A DNA stretch of 64,000 nucleotides from Xanthobacteraceae bacterium (lineage in GTDB: Bacteria; Pseudomonadota; Alphaproteobacteria; Rhizobiales; Xanthobacteraceae), in NCBI GenBank assembly GCA_022844205.1, contig JALHMF010000010.1:20182-84181 (forward strand), in the 5' to 3' direction. Within the stretch, counting starts at the first letter, position 1. Each line of letters opens with the position of its first letter. Positions 11,196 through 18,038 of the stretch are shown here, in pieces. A model generated the notes under the pieces. That model was given only the letters and a program-made list of their open reading frames with translations. It was not told where the DNA came from and did no database searches. The position numbers and the translations under genes were made by a program.

Positions 11196-11807
11196 TTAAT
11201 GGTCGTTTTGCGCCCCGATCAACGCCTCGCCCATGCGGACGAAACGGCAGGCGGGGCCTTCATGGCCGATGCTCTGCATGCTGACGCGGGCGCCTTCGAG
11301 CAGCAGGAACAGTTCGTCGGCGAGCATGTCCGGCTGAGAAAGGCCGGCGGCCTTGCAGAGTGCCGCGAGACGCTTGCGCTGGCTCTGCTTGAATTGCTCG
11401 ATCACCGGCCGGGCGGGATGATTTTTCTCGGGCAGCTCCACCGAGGCATTGGCAAGTGCGCAGCCGCGTCCCTTGTTGGAGGCAAGGTGCTCGCCCATCA
11501 GATTCAGCCAGCCGCGAAGCTGGGCTTTGGGATTGCTGGGGTTTGCCGTTTCCAGCTCGTCCCACAGCGAGTTGCTGCCGGCGGCGAGTTTCTTCAGATA
11601 TTCCGCGACGAGTTCGTCCTTGGAATTGAAGTGGCGGTAGAGCGTCATCTTGTTGGTGCCGGCGGCTTCGGCCACCGCCTCGACGCCGACCGCGCGAATG
11701 CCATGGCGGTAAAACAAATCCGCCGCCGCCGCGAGGATGCGCTCGCGCGGGGGCAAGGCTTTGGAATCCGGTGACTTCGCCGGGAGATGGGTGGGGGCTC
11801 TTGACAT
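11196..11807 (-). CDS. TetR/AcrR family regulator, likely repressor of azoR
   Basis: A 203-residue regulator with an N-terminal helix-turn-helix at about residues 20-66 (RERILAAAADLFYRHGIRAV, then AGTNKMTLYRHFNSKDELVA) and an all-helical ligand-binding domain. ATG 11807 is preferred over the TTG one codon earlier. It is divergent from azoR, and the gap between them holds two copies of a 15-bp dyad (11812-11847), which suggests it represses both itself and the azoreductase until an inducer such as a quinone or aromatic compound binds. The inducer is inference. Confidence 0.88.
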   Translation of the reverse strand: MSRAPTHLPAKSPDSKALPPRERILAAAADLFYRHGIRAVGVEAVAEAAGTNKMTLYRHFNSKDELVAEYLKKLAAGSNSLWDELETANPSNPKAQLRGWLNLMGEHLASNKGRGCALANASVELPEKNHPARPVIEQFKQSQRKRLAALCKAAGLSQPDMLADELFLLLEGARVSMQSIGHEGPACRFVRMGEALIGAQNDH

Positions 11808-11811
11808 CAAT

Positions 11812-11847
11812 GTTACCGATCAGTACCTATATGTTACCGAACGGTAC
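11812..11847. promoter_or_regulatory. double TetR-type operator
   Basis: Two direct copies of GTTACCGNNCNGTAC: 11812-11826 (GTTACCGATCAGTAC) and 11833-11847 (GTTACCGAACGGTAC), spaced 21 bp centre to centre, two helical turns. The second copy contains the near-perfect dyad TACCG-AA-CGGTA. They lie directly upstream of the TetR start, between the two divergent genes. Confidence 0.75.
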
Positions 11848-11912
11848 AAAAGCAAGGGCATCGCCATCGGCGGCGAAAAGCCAGCTTGCCGGCTGTATGC
11901 AGGAGAACCGCC

Positions 11913-12545
11913 ATGACCCAGCTATTATACCTCAGCAGCAGCCCGCGCGGCAGCGCTTCCTACTCGAACAAGATCGCAGCGCGCGTACTCGATGCATTGC
12001 GCGAAGCGCATCCCGGCGCAAGCGTGATCGAGCGCGATCTTTCGCGTGAACCTTTACAACATCTGAACGAGGACTTCACCGCGGCCCTCGCCACGCCGGA
12101 AGAACACCGCTCGCCCGCGCAAAAAATGTGGATTGCCAAGGCGGATGCTTTGATCGATGAGCTGTTCGCCGCCGATATCGTGGTGATCGGTGTCGCGATG
12201 ATCAATTTTTCGATCCCGTCCACCCTGAAGACCTGGATCGATCACATTTCGCGCGCGGGCCGTACATTTCGATACAATTCCGAAGGAAAACCGCAAGGTT
12301 TGCTCAACGGAAAGCGTGTGATCGTCGTGCACGCCAAGGGCGGTGTTTATTCGGAGGAGCAGTCGCGCCCGTTTGACTTCGTGACGCCCTATCTCCGTCA
12401 TGTTCTTGGCTTCTTGGGCATGCAGGATGTCCAGGTGATCGATGTGGAGGGCACTGTTCTCGGCGAGGAGGCCGTGGCGAAGGCGCTCCATCGTGGAAAT
12501 GAATGCGCGCATGCGGTCGTTGCTCAATTTGAGAACGCCGCCTGA
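11913..12545 (+). CDS. azoR: FMN-dependent NADH-azoreductase
   Basis: Flavodoxin-fold enzyme that reduces quinones and azo compounds with NAD(P)H. The 210-residue product starts MTQLLYLSSSPRGSASYSN, where the SxSPRxxxSxS loop binds FMN phosphate. It also has MINFSIPSTLKTWIDHISRAG, the family signature at about residue 95, and GGVYSEE. The start has AGGAGAA seven bases upstream. The TetR gene and its double operator lie immediately upstream on the other strand, indicating inducible expression, and a 53-residue protein follows in the same direction after 19 bases. Confidence 0.93.
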   Translation: MTQLLYLSSSPRGSASYSNKIAARVLDALREAHPGASVIERDLSREPLQHLNEDFTAALATPEEHRSPAQKMWIAKADALIDELFAADIVVIGVAMINFSIPSTLKTWIDHISRAGRTFRYNSEGKPQGLLNGKRVIVVHAKGGVYSEEQSRPFDFVTPYLRHVLGFLGMQDVQVIDVEGTVLGEEAVAKALHRGNECAHAVVAQFENAA

Positions 12546-12564
12546 GGCGAGAAAGGACACCGCC

Positions 12565-12726
12565 ATGTTTTGCAACCGCAATGAACTCACGCTCGACGAC
12601 ATGATCGCCGATCCGATCGTGCAGGCGCTGATGGCCGCGGATGGCGTCGATGTCGACCGCTTCGTCGAGGAGATGAACCGCATGGCGAAGGTCGTGCGCG
12701 AGCGGGATGTGGAGACGGCGGAGTAA
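12565..12726 (+). CDS. conserved small protein, 53 residues
   Basis: The product starts MFCNRNELTLDDMIADPIVQ and ends VVRERDVETAE; it is acidic and probably helical, with no membrane segment. Similar short proteins of unknown function are, to my recollection, common in Bradyrhizobium relatives. GAGAAAGGA precedes the ATG. It follows azoR by 19 bases and is probably in the same transcript. Confidence 0.7.
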   Translation: MFCNRNELTLDDMIADPIVQALMAADGVDVDRFVEEMNRMAKVVRERDVETAE

Positions 12727-12734
12727 AATTCCTG

Positions 12735-13129
12735 CCGTCATTCCGGACTGGCGGGCGAAAGCCCGCCAGTCCGGAATCCATAACCCCGGTATTAACGGGT
12801 TATCATCGGATACAAATCAGCCCAGTCGAGATTTTGTTCTTCAATTAGCCGAATCTTCCACGCGCGTTTCCATTTCTTGATTTCCTTTTCTCGCCCGATC
12901 GCTGTTGCCGGATCGTCGTAGGTTTCAAACCACACCAGCCGATTCACACCATAACGTGCGCTGAATCCGGCTGCAGATTTTGATCTATGCTGATGAGGCC
13001 GGCGGATCAAATCATTCGTGACGCCGAGATACAGCGTGCCATGTTTCTTGCTGGCCAGTAGGTACACGTGAAACGGCAAGACGATTAGCTCTGGGGATAT
13101 GGCTGCCGGGTGACGTGCCCCGGAATGAC
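12735..13129. mobile_element. candidate mobile element: GTCATTCC repeat enclosing a GIY-YIG gene
   Basis: Terminal inverted repeats GTCATTCCGG (12737-12746) and CCGGAATGAC (13120-13129) enclose one minus-strand gene. The left end also has a 30-bp hairpin (CCGGACTGGCGGGC / GCCCGCCAGTCCGG), then CAGTCCGGAATCCATAA, shared with the gene-less repeat at 6961-7082. The stop codon of the GIY-YIG gene lies inside another small dyad (ATAACCC ... GGGTTAT, 12781-12804). The boundaries and the mobility are inference. Confidence 0.55.
12792..13079 (-). CDS. small GIY-YIG nuclease-family protein
   Basis: A stand-alone GIY-YIG domain of 95 residues, the normal size for the UPF0213/YhbQ-like group: HVYLLASKKHGTLYLGVTND gives the two core strands (the YLL and YLG triplets stand in for GIY and YIG), followed by a conserved Arg in LIRRPHQH and the catalytic-type Glu in GREKEIKKWKR. 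Such domains cut DNA one strand at a time. Start: no ATG lies close to the domain; TTG 13079 gives the family start PFHVYLLA. The ATG at 13154 would place 25 residues of repeat-derived sequence in front and is less likely. The gene is enclosed by inverted copies of the GTCATTCCGG repeat. Confidence 0.82.
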   Translation of the reverse strand: MPFHVYLLASKKHGTLYLGVTNDLIRRPHQHRSKSAAGFSARYGVNRLVWFETYDDPATAIGREKEIKKWKRAWKIRLIEEQNLDWADLYPMITR

Positions 13130-13150
13130 TCTTTATCTTACACCTGCTTG

Positions 13151-15202
13151 TCACGCCGCCTTCTTCGCTGCGATGACCTGATCGGCCTGCTTGCCGGTCA
13201 ATTCCTGCAAGTGATCGAACCGGAACGACAGCGAGCCGACGCCGGCGGTAGCGGAGCGGACCTCGATGATGAGGCTGCCGATCTCCGACTCCGGTAGCAT
13301 CGATTTCACCACGTCCCAGCCCGGCCAGTCCTCACGGGCGTCGAAGCCCAAAATCTGTCCGCGCCGCTGTGAGAGGATTGCGTTGATCTTCGCGGTGCAG
13401 TCGCTCGGGCAGGCGATCTCGACCGTATGGATCGGCTCCAGCAACACAGGCCCGCAGTTCGGCAGTCCCTCGCTCATCGCGAGACGACCGGCGAGCTGGA
13501 ACGCCATGTCGGAGGAATCCACGTCGTGATAGGAGCCGTCGGTCAGCGTCACGCCGACATCGACGACGGGAAATCCGAGCGGTCCTATCTTCAGGAAGTC
13601 CCGGACGCCATTCTCGACTGACGAGAAATACTGCCGCGGCACGGCGCCGCCCGTAACCGTTTCCTTGAACTGGAAGCCGGAGCCGCGTGGCAGCGGCTTG
13701 ATCTCCAGCACCACGTCGCCGAACTGGCCGTGTCCGCCGGTCTGCTTCTTGTGGCGGCCGCGCTGGGTGACGGTCTTCCTGATCGTCTCGCGATAGCCGA
13801 TCGTGGGCGGGCGTGTCGTGACGGCGACACCGTAGCGGTCGGAAAGCCGCTCGACCGCGACGCGCAGATGCATTTCGCCCTGGCCCCAGAGGATTACTTC
13901 CGCCTGTTCGGAATTGTGAACGACGACCAGCGAAGGGTCTTCTTCCACCAGCTTTGTCAAAGCAGTGCCGAGCTTCACGTCGTCCTTGCGATCCTTGGCG
14001 GCGATGGCGACAGCCATCACCGGAGTCACCGGTTTCATAGCCGCGATCGGTTTCGGCGCTGATTTGCCGGTGCCGATCGTTTCGCCCGTTTGCACGGGAT
14101 CCAGTTTGCCGAGCGCGCCGGTTTCGCCGGCCGCGAGTGGCCCGCGTTTTTCGGTGGCGGCTCCCTGCACCTTGAAGACGCCGGACACGCGCGCCGCTTC
14201 GCCCTTGCTTCCCGTGACGGAAGCACCTTCGGCGAATTCGCCGCCGAGTACCCGCGAGATCGAAAGCTTCCCGCCATGCGCGGTGTGGACGGTTTTTACG
14301 ACATAGGCGGTGGGTTCGCCCGGCTTTACGTTGAGGCGTTTGGCCGTGTCATTTGCAGAAGGCACTTCGTGGCGCAGCGCCTTCATCAGCCGCAACACAC
14401 CGTTGGTGCGCGTCGCCGAACCGATCAGCACCGGGCAGATGGTGCCGTCGCGCAGTTCCTTGGCCAGATCGTCGAACACCTTGTCGCGCGGCGGCTCGAT
14501 GTCTTCGAGCAACTGCTCCATCAACTGATCGTCGTGATCGGCGAGCCGCTCCAGCATCGAGAAGCGAGCATCCTTCTTGCGCGAGTTGCTTTCCGGATCG
14601 AGCGGCACGACTTTGCTTTCCGCGTGCTCGCGATAGATGAAGGCGCGCTCAAGCGCCAGATCGACAAAGCCCTGCACGATGCCTTCCCTCCAGATCGGGA
14701 TCTGGCGCAGCACCAGCGGCACACGCGAGGAGGGCTGCAAGATGGAAAGCGTCTCACGCACGCGCTTGTCGGCCTTGTCGATTTTATTGATAAACAGAAA
14801 ATGCGGAATGTTGCGGTCTTCCAGCTCGCGCAACACGAGTTGTAGTTGCGGCGCCTTGCGTTCGTCCGCTTCGCAGACAACGACGGCGGCATCGACCGGT
14901 GGCAGGGCCGCACGCATGTCATGGGCGAATTCGATCGAGCCGGGACAATCGAAAAACGTATAGGTGTCGCCGAGGAAGTTCGTGCTCGCGACGGAGAGTT
15001 CGACGCTCATCTTGTGGGCGCGGGCCTCATTGCTCGCATCGCCGACCGTGTTGCCCGCTTCCACGCTGCCGGGGCGCTGGAGCGCGCCGGTTCGGGCAAG
15101 GATTGCTTCGAGCAGCGTAGTCTTTCCGGATTGAAAGGGGCCAACCAACGCGATACAGCGCGGGCCCCTTGCTGCTCTGCCGTTTGGTACTGCATCAGGC
15201 AT
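13151..15202 (-). CDS. EF-G-like translational GTPase (atypical paralogue)
   Basis: A 683-residue GTPase with the five-domain EF-G layout: G domain with P-loop GPFQSGKT at residues 21-28 and NKID at 139-142, then domains II-V (domain IV around TQRGRHKKQTGGHGQFGDV). It is not the housekeeping fusA: the switch II motif is D85-C-P-G-S89, so the catalytic His of DTPGH is Ser, and the switch I RGITI motif is missing. The role is unknown; EF-G paralogues are reported in recycling or ribosome rescue, but nothing here chooses among these. I start at ATG 15202 because GGGAGG lies upstream. The C-terminus is Lys/Ala-rich (AAKKAA). Confidence 0.88.
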   Translation of the reverse strand: MPDAVPNGRAARGPRCIALVGPFQSGKTTLLEAILARTGALQRPGSVEAGNTVGDASNEARAHKMSVELSVASTNFLGDTYTFFDCPGSIEFAHDMRAALPPVDAAVVVCEADERKAPQLQLVLRELEDRNIPHFLFINKIDKADKRVRETLSILQPSSRVPLVLRQIPIWREGIVQGFVDLALERAFIYREHAESKVVPLDPESNSRKKDARFSMLERLADHDDQLMEQLLEDIEPPRDKVFDDLAKELRDGTICPVLIGSATRTNGVLRLMKALRHEVPSANDTAKRLNVKPGEPTAYVVKTVHTAHGGKLSISRVLGGEFAEGASVTGSKGEAARVSGVFKVQGAATEKRGPLAAGETGALGKLDPVQTGETIGTGKSAPKPIAAMKPVTPVMAVAIAAKDRKDDVKLGTALTKLVEEDPSLVVVHNSEQAEVILWGQGEMHLRVAVERLSDRYGVAVTTRPPTIGYRETIRKTVTQRGRHKKQTGGHGQFGDVVLEIKPLPRGSGFQFKETVTGGAVPRQYFSSVENGVRDFLKIGPLGFPVVDVGVTLTDGSYHDVDSSDMAFQLAGRLAMSEGLPNCGPVLLEPIHTVEIACPSDCTAKINAILSQRRGQILGFDAREDWPGWDVVKSMLPESEIGSLIIEVRSATAGVGSLSFRFDHLQELTGKQADQVIAAKKAA

Positions 15203-15320
15203 CGACGCCTCCCGGTGGTTACGGTCCCCGGCGTCGCGCTCCGCGCGCGTGTCGAAATTTCCGGCGCCGCGCGCGGACGGCCGGGCGATCATCGTTTCAG
15301 CGAATATGGGCGAGTGCAAG

Positions 15321-15352
15321 AAAAAACCGGCGTCCTGTTTAGAACGCCGGTT
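15321..15352 (-). terminator. intrinsic terminator after the DUF992 gene
   Basis: On the minus strand AACCGGCGT pairs with ACGCCGGTT (15344-15352 / 15325-15333), followed by TTTTTT. It separates the DUF992 gene from the EF-G-like gene. Confidence 0.85.
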
Positions 15353-15368
15353 GCATTCTGGGATGCCA

Positions 15369-15388
15369 GCGGCGGCATATGCCGCCGC
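15369..15388. repeat. 20-bp perfect palindrome
   Basis: GCGGCGGCATATGCCGCCGC, a perfect palindrome between the DUF992 stop codon and its terminator; possibly a second hairpin for transcript 3' end protection. Confidence 0.6.
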
Positions 15389-15404
15389 TGAAACATTTTA
15401 GTGG

Positions 15405-15863
15405 CTAGTGGATCGTGAAGCCCGCCGCGGAGATGCCAGCGGAAAGGCCGGTGCGGCCTTCAACCGAAACCGGCTGCAGCGAGATGGTGCGGCCCGAGCC
15501 GCCAACCAGCACGTTGGCACCGACGCCGGCGCCGATGGTGGCGTTGGCATGCGCGCCGATATAGGTGCCGCGCAGCGCGTTGTGATCGACCCTCGAAGTG
15601 GGCGCGAACACGCCCCAGACGAGGGTTTCGCGGCCGGTGATGCCGGCTTCGTAGCCGATGCGGCCGACGCTCGCACGGTACTGATAGGCGCGGCCATTCT
15701 TGGAGAAGAAGCGGCAATCATACTGATTCAGCGTCACGATGAACGAAATCGTGCCGGGAGAGCGGCATTCGAGCGTGCCGATCGCGACGCGCGCGTCCGC
15801 GGTGAGGGTGGAAGCGGCGAAAGCCGCGACGGCGGCGGCAGCGAGAATTAGGCGACGGATCAT
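15405..15863 (-). CDS. DUF992 domain secreted protein
   Basis: A 152-residue protein with a Sec signal peptide (MIRRLILAAAAVAAFAAST, with cleavage likely after ADA) and a DUF992 domain. The domain has two conserved cysteines (GTLECRSPG and QYDCRFF), then glycine-rich strands (GAHANATIGAGVGANVLVGG) resembling a small outer-membrane or periplasmic beta protein. Function unknown; the family is almost confined to Rhizobiales and relatives. GGGGAGA precedes the ATG. It has its own terminator downstream. Confidence 0.88.
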   Translation of the reverse strand: MIRRLILAAAAVAAFAASTLTADARVAIGTLECRSPGTISFIVTLNQYDCRFFSKNGRAYQYRASVGRIGYEAGITGRETLVWGVFAPTSRVDHNALRGTYIGAHANATIGAGVGANVLVGGSGRTISLQPVSVEGRTGLSAGISAAGFTIH

Positions 15864-16100
15864 GGAAAATCTCCCCATTGAAGTAAGCCCGCGGCAACCA
15901 TGCCTGCGCACGATTGCCAGATTGTGAATCCAAACACGCAGGAGGGTATTTGGCTCCATGGGCGTGGCAAAAAGCGGGCGGAACGGGGCGGGGTTTATGT
16001 ATTTCCCGCCAGTTGCGCGGTTTTTTATGTGCGGTGCAGCAAAACTCTTAATTCCAACGACTGCAAAGCACCAGCCCTGTGCAAAACCTTACCACGGTGT

Positions 16101-17213
16101 CTATGGAGTCCGGGTTGCCTCGCTTCGCTCGGCCCCCGGAAGGACGGGAGTCTTATCGAACACCATCACCTTGGACACGAAGGCCTGCGTCCAGGAGGTG
16201 AGGCGCAGGCCGCTTTCAGGCGCGATCGCGCTGAAGTCTTCCTCGATGTAGCTCGAGTAATAGGGCTCGTGAAAATTCTGCGGAAACATCTCCAGGAGAC
16301 CGTCGTAATCCGGCCGGTCGCCGCGCTGGAGTGAATCCACCAAAACAAAACGCCCGCCTGGTTTCAGCACGCGCGCGATCTCCGTGAACACCATGCGGCG
16401 GACTTTCGGGGGCAGTTCATGAAAGAGGAAGATGCTGGTGACGGCATCCTGACTTTCATCGGCTAGCGGGATCTGTTCGCCATTCGCGACCATGAGATCG
16501 AGTTTTGCGCGATGCCGCAGGTGGCGCTTCGCCTCGCATAGATAGGCTTCTGAAAGATCGAGGCCGAGAACGGGCAGGCGAGGCCAAGCCTGCTTGACGA
16601 AATCGAGGAAGCGCGCGGTTCCAGACGCAATATCCAGCAGCCGAAGCGTGCGCTGGTCACGATTCCGAAAAATTTCATGCAGCGGCGGGATCGCCTGACG
16701 GCGGATCGCGTTCGCGGTGCCGTTGAAGAGCACTTCCACCTGCGTGTCGTAACGCTCGGCGGAATCTTCCGTCATCCAGCCGCCGGTCTGGTAGTGGAAA
16801 TTTTGCAGGAAATAGCGCGGACGCTTTTCGCGGGTTTCTTCCGTCAGCACCTCGCTGTGCGCGTTCTCGTTGCGGCGCCTGTGGATCGCGGGCAGATCCT
16901 CGAAGAACATGCGCGAGCGGCGGATCAGTTTTGCCAAAGAACCGTCGCGGTCGTTCGGCATCGGATAGATGGCGCGCTCAACGTTGGCGAGATCGTCGCG
17001 AAAGAGCTTCGCCATGTCGGCATAGAGCGCATTGCGGTCCGGTACCGGGGCGTCGGTGCCGGCGCGGGGACGGGTGTTTTCGCCATCTTGCCTGCGCGCC
17101 TGATTTTGCAATGCGCGCATCGCGACGCCATGCGCGACATACCATCCGACGCGCGGCAGTTGCGTGGCGCCGTAACCGATGCGGGTGGCGAGGCGTTCGA
17201 GGGGATTTGCCAT
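16101..17213 (-). CDS. class I SAM-dependent methyltransferase
   Basis: A 370-residue protein with an N-terminal helical part of about 150 residues of unknown role and a Rossmann methyltransferase domain from about residue 190. SAM-binding motif I is LLDIASGTARFLDF, then VLGLDLSEAYL, and post-I to IV motifs run to IARVLKPGGRFVLVDS. The substrate is not identifiable. The start MANPLERLATRIGYG is chosen because upstream frame lacks similarity. The last ~15 codons (LPGAERSEATRTP) are read through a repeat-like GC-rich hairpin that supplies the stop codon. It is 41 bases downstream of the TetR gene and probably co-transcribed. Confidence 0.85.
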   Translation of the reverse strand: MANPLERLATRIGYGATQLPRVGWYVAHGVAMRALQNQARRQDGENTRPRAGTDAPVPDRNALYADMAKLFRDDLANVERAIYPMPNDRDGSLAKLIRRSRMFFEDLPAIHRRRNENAHSEVLTEETREKRPRYFLQNFHYQTGGWMTEDSAERYDTQVEVLFNGTANAIRRQAIPPLHEIFRNRDQRTLRLLDIASGTARFLDFVKQAWPRLPVLGLDLSEAYLCEAKRHLRHRAKLDLMVANGEQIPLADESQDAVTSIFLFHELPPKVRRMVFTEIARVLKPGGRFVLVDSLQRGDRPDYDGLLEMFPQNFHEPYYSSYIEEDFSAIAPESGLRLTSWTQAFVSKVMVFDKTPVLPGAERSEATRTP

Positions 17214-17254
17214 GTCCGTAAGATGGGACGTGGAAGTGGCGTTGTCGAGGCGGC

Positions 17255-17824
17255 CTATTTCGCTCCAATCAGGCGTTTGGCCGCATCGGCGGCTGCGGCG
17301 GCGTATTGGCGGTCGCCGCTGATCAGAATCAGGGAGATGGCCCCCTCCGACAACAGCCAAATTTCGCGCGCCCGCTCGCTCGCGGCGGGGACCTTCGCCC
17401 TCGCCAGCAGATCCGCGAGGGATTCTTCCAGGATCGATTTGTGCCGTTTGGCGATGGCGCGAGCCGGATGGCCGGGAAGATCGGCAAGCTCCATCGCGAT
17501 GCGGGTGAAACCGGATCCGGCCCATTTCGGCTTCAAGGTCCAGTCGGCGAGGTCTGAAAAGAGCGCGTCCACAATCTGCGCCGGGCTGCCTTTCAGCCTG
17601 TCGCCGAAGGTTTGAAACGCCTGCAGCGCGAGTTCGTGATGAGATTCGAACATGGCGGCGAAGAGCGCGTCCTTGCTCTTGAAATGATAATAGAGCGTTT
17701 TCTTCGTGATGCGCGCCGAGGCGGCGATTTCATCCATGCTGACGCGCGTGAAGCCCTTGCGGCGGAACAGGGCATAGGCCGCTTTCAAAATCTGCCCGCG
17801 CGTGTCTCCCGCGTTCTTCGGCAT
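17255..17824 (-). CDS. TetR family regulator
   Basis: A 189-residue regulator with helix-turn-helix at residues 8-54 (TRGQILKAAYALFRRKGFTR, then ARITKKTLYYHFKSKDALFA) and a C-terminal helical effector domain. It is divergent from a 39-residue membrane peptide and a mandelate-racemase-like gene; a clear dyad in the 81-base gap (17834-17861) is probably its operator. The methyltransferase gene follows downstream in the same direction. Confidence 0.88.
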   Translation of the reverse strand: MPKNAGDTRGQILKAAYALFRRKGFTRVSMDEIAASARITKKTLYYHFKSKDALFAAMFESHHELALQAFQTFGDRLKGSPAQIVDALFSDLADWTLKPKWAGSGFTRIAMELADLPGHPARAIAKRHKSILEESLADLLARAKVPAASERAREIWLLSEGAISLILISGDRQYAAAAADAAKRLIGAK

Positions 17825-17833
17825 GGCGCCCCG

Positions 17834-17861
17834 TTTGTATACTGACCAGTGAGTTTACAAA
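17834..17861. promoter_or_regulatory. probable TetR operator dyad
   Basis: Outer inverted repeat TTTGTA (17834-17839) / TACAAA (17856-17861) encloses an inner palindrome ACTG-AC-CAGT (17841-17850). It begins ten bases upstream of the TetR start codon, in the divergent promoter region. Confidence 0.65.
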
Positions 17862-17905
17862 CAGGCTAACGCATCCTGTGATGCAGGGGAACGGGAGAAG
17901 ACGCC

Positions 17906-18025
17906 ATGGATTTCGGTCAACTGCACCCGGCTGTCCGGTTCGCGGCGGGTGCCGCCGTGCTCGCCGCGCTGGGCGCGATGATCGCCTATGCATTCGTGCA
18001 TGAAATCGCGGGAAGTCCGTTCTGA
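17906..18025 (+). CDS. 39-residue single-span membrane peptide
   Basis: The reading frame MDFGQLHPAVRFAAGAAVLA continues to VHEIAGSPF and stops with TGA. A transmembrane helix covers about residues 11-32. GGGAGAAG lies just upstream of the ATG, and its stop is 13 bases before the start of the enolase-superfamily gene, so it is the leading gene of a two-gene operon under the TetR dyad. Function unknown; it could anchor or regulate, but nothing shows this. Confidence 0.6.
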   Translation: MDFGQLHPAVRFAAGAAVLAALGAMIAYAFVHEIAGSPF

Positions 18026-18038
18026 GAGGAGCATGCGG

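Noticed and set aside
10003..11199. 398-codon plus-strand frame covering msrP
   Set aside because: It is antisense to msrP and starts and ends in palindromic repeats; the MsrP motifs on the minus strand are unequivocal.
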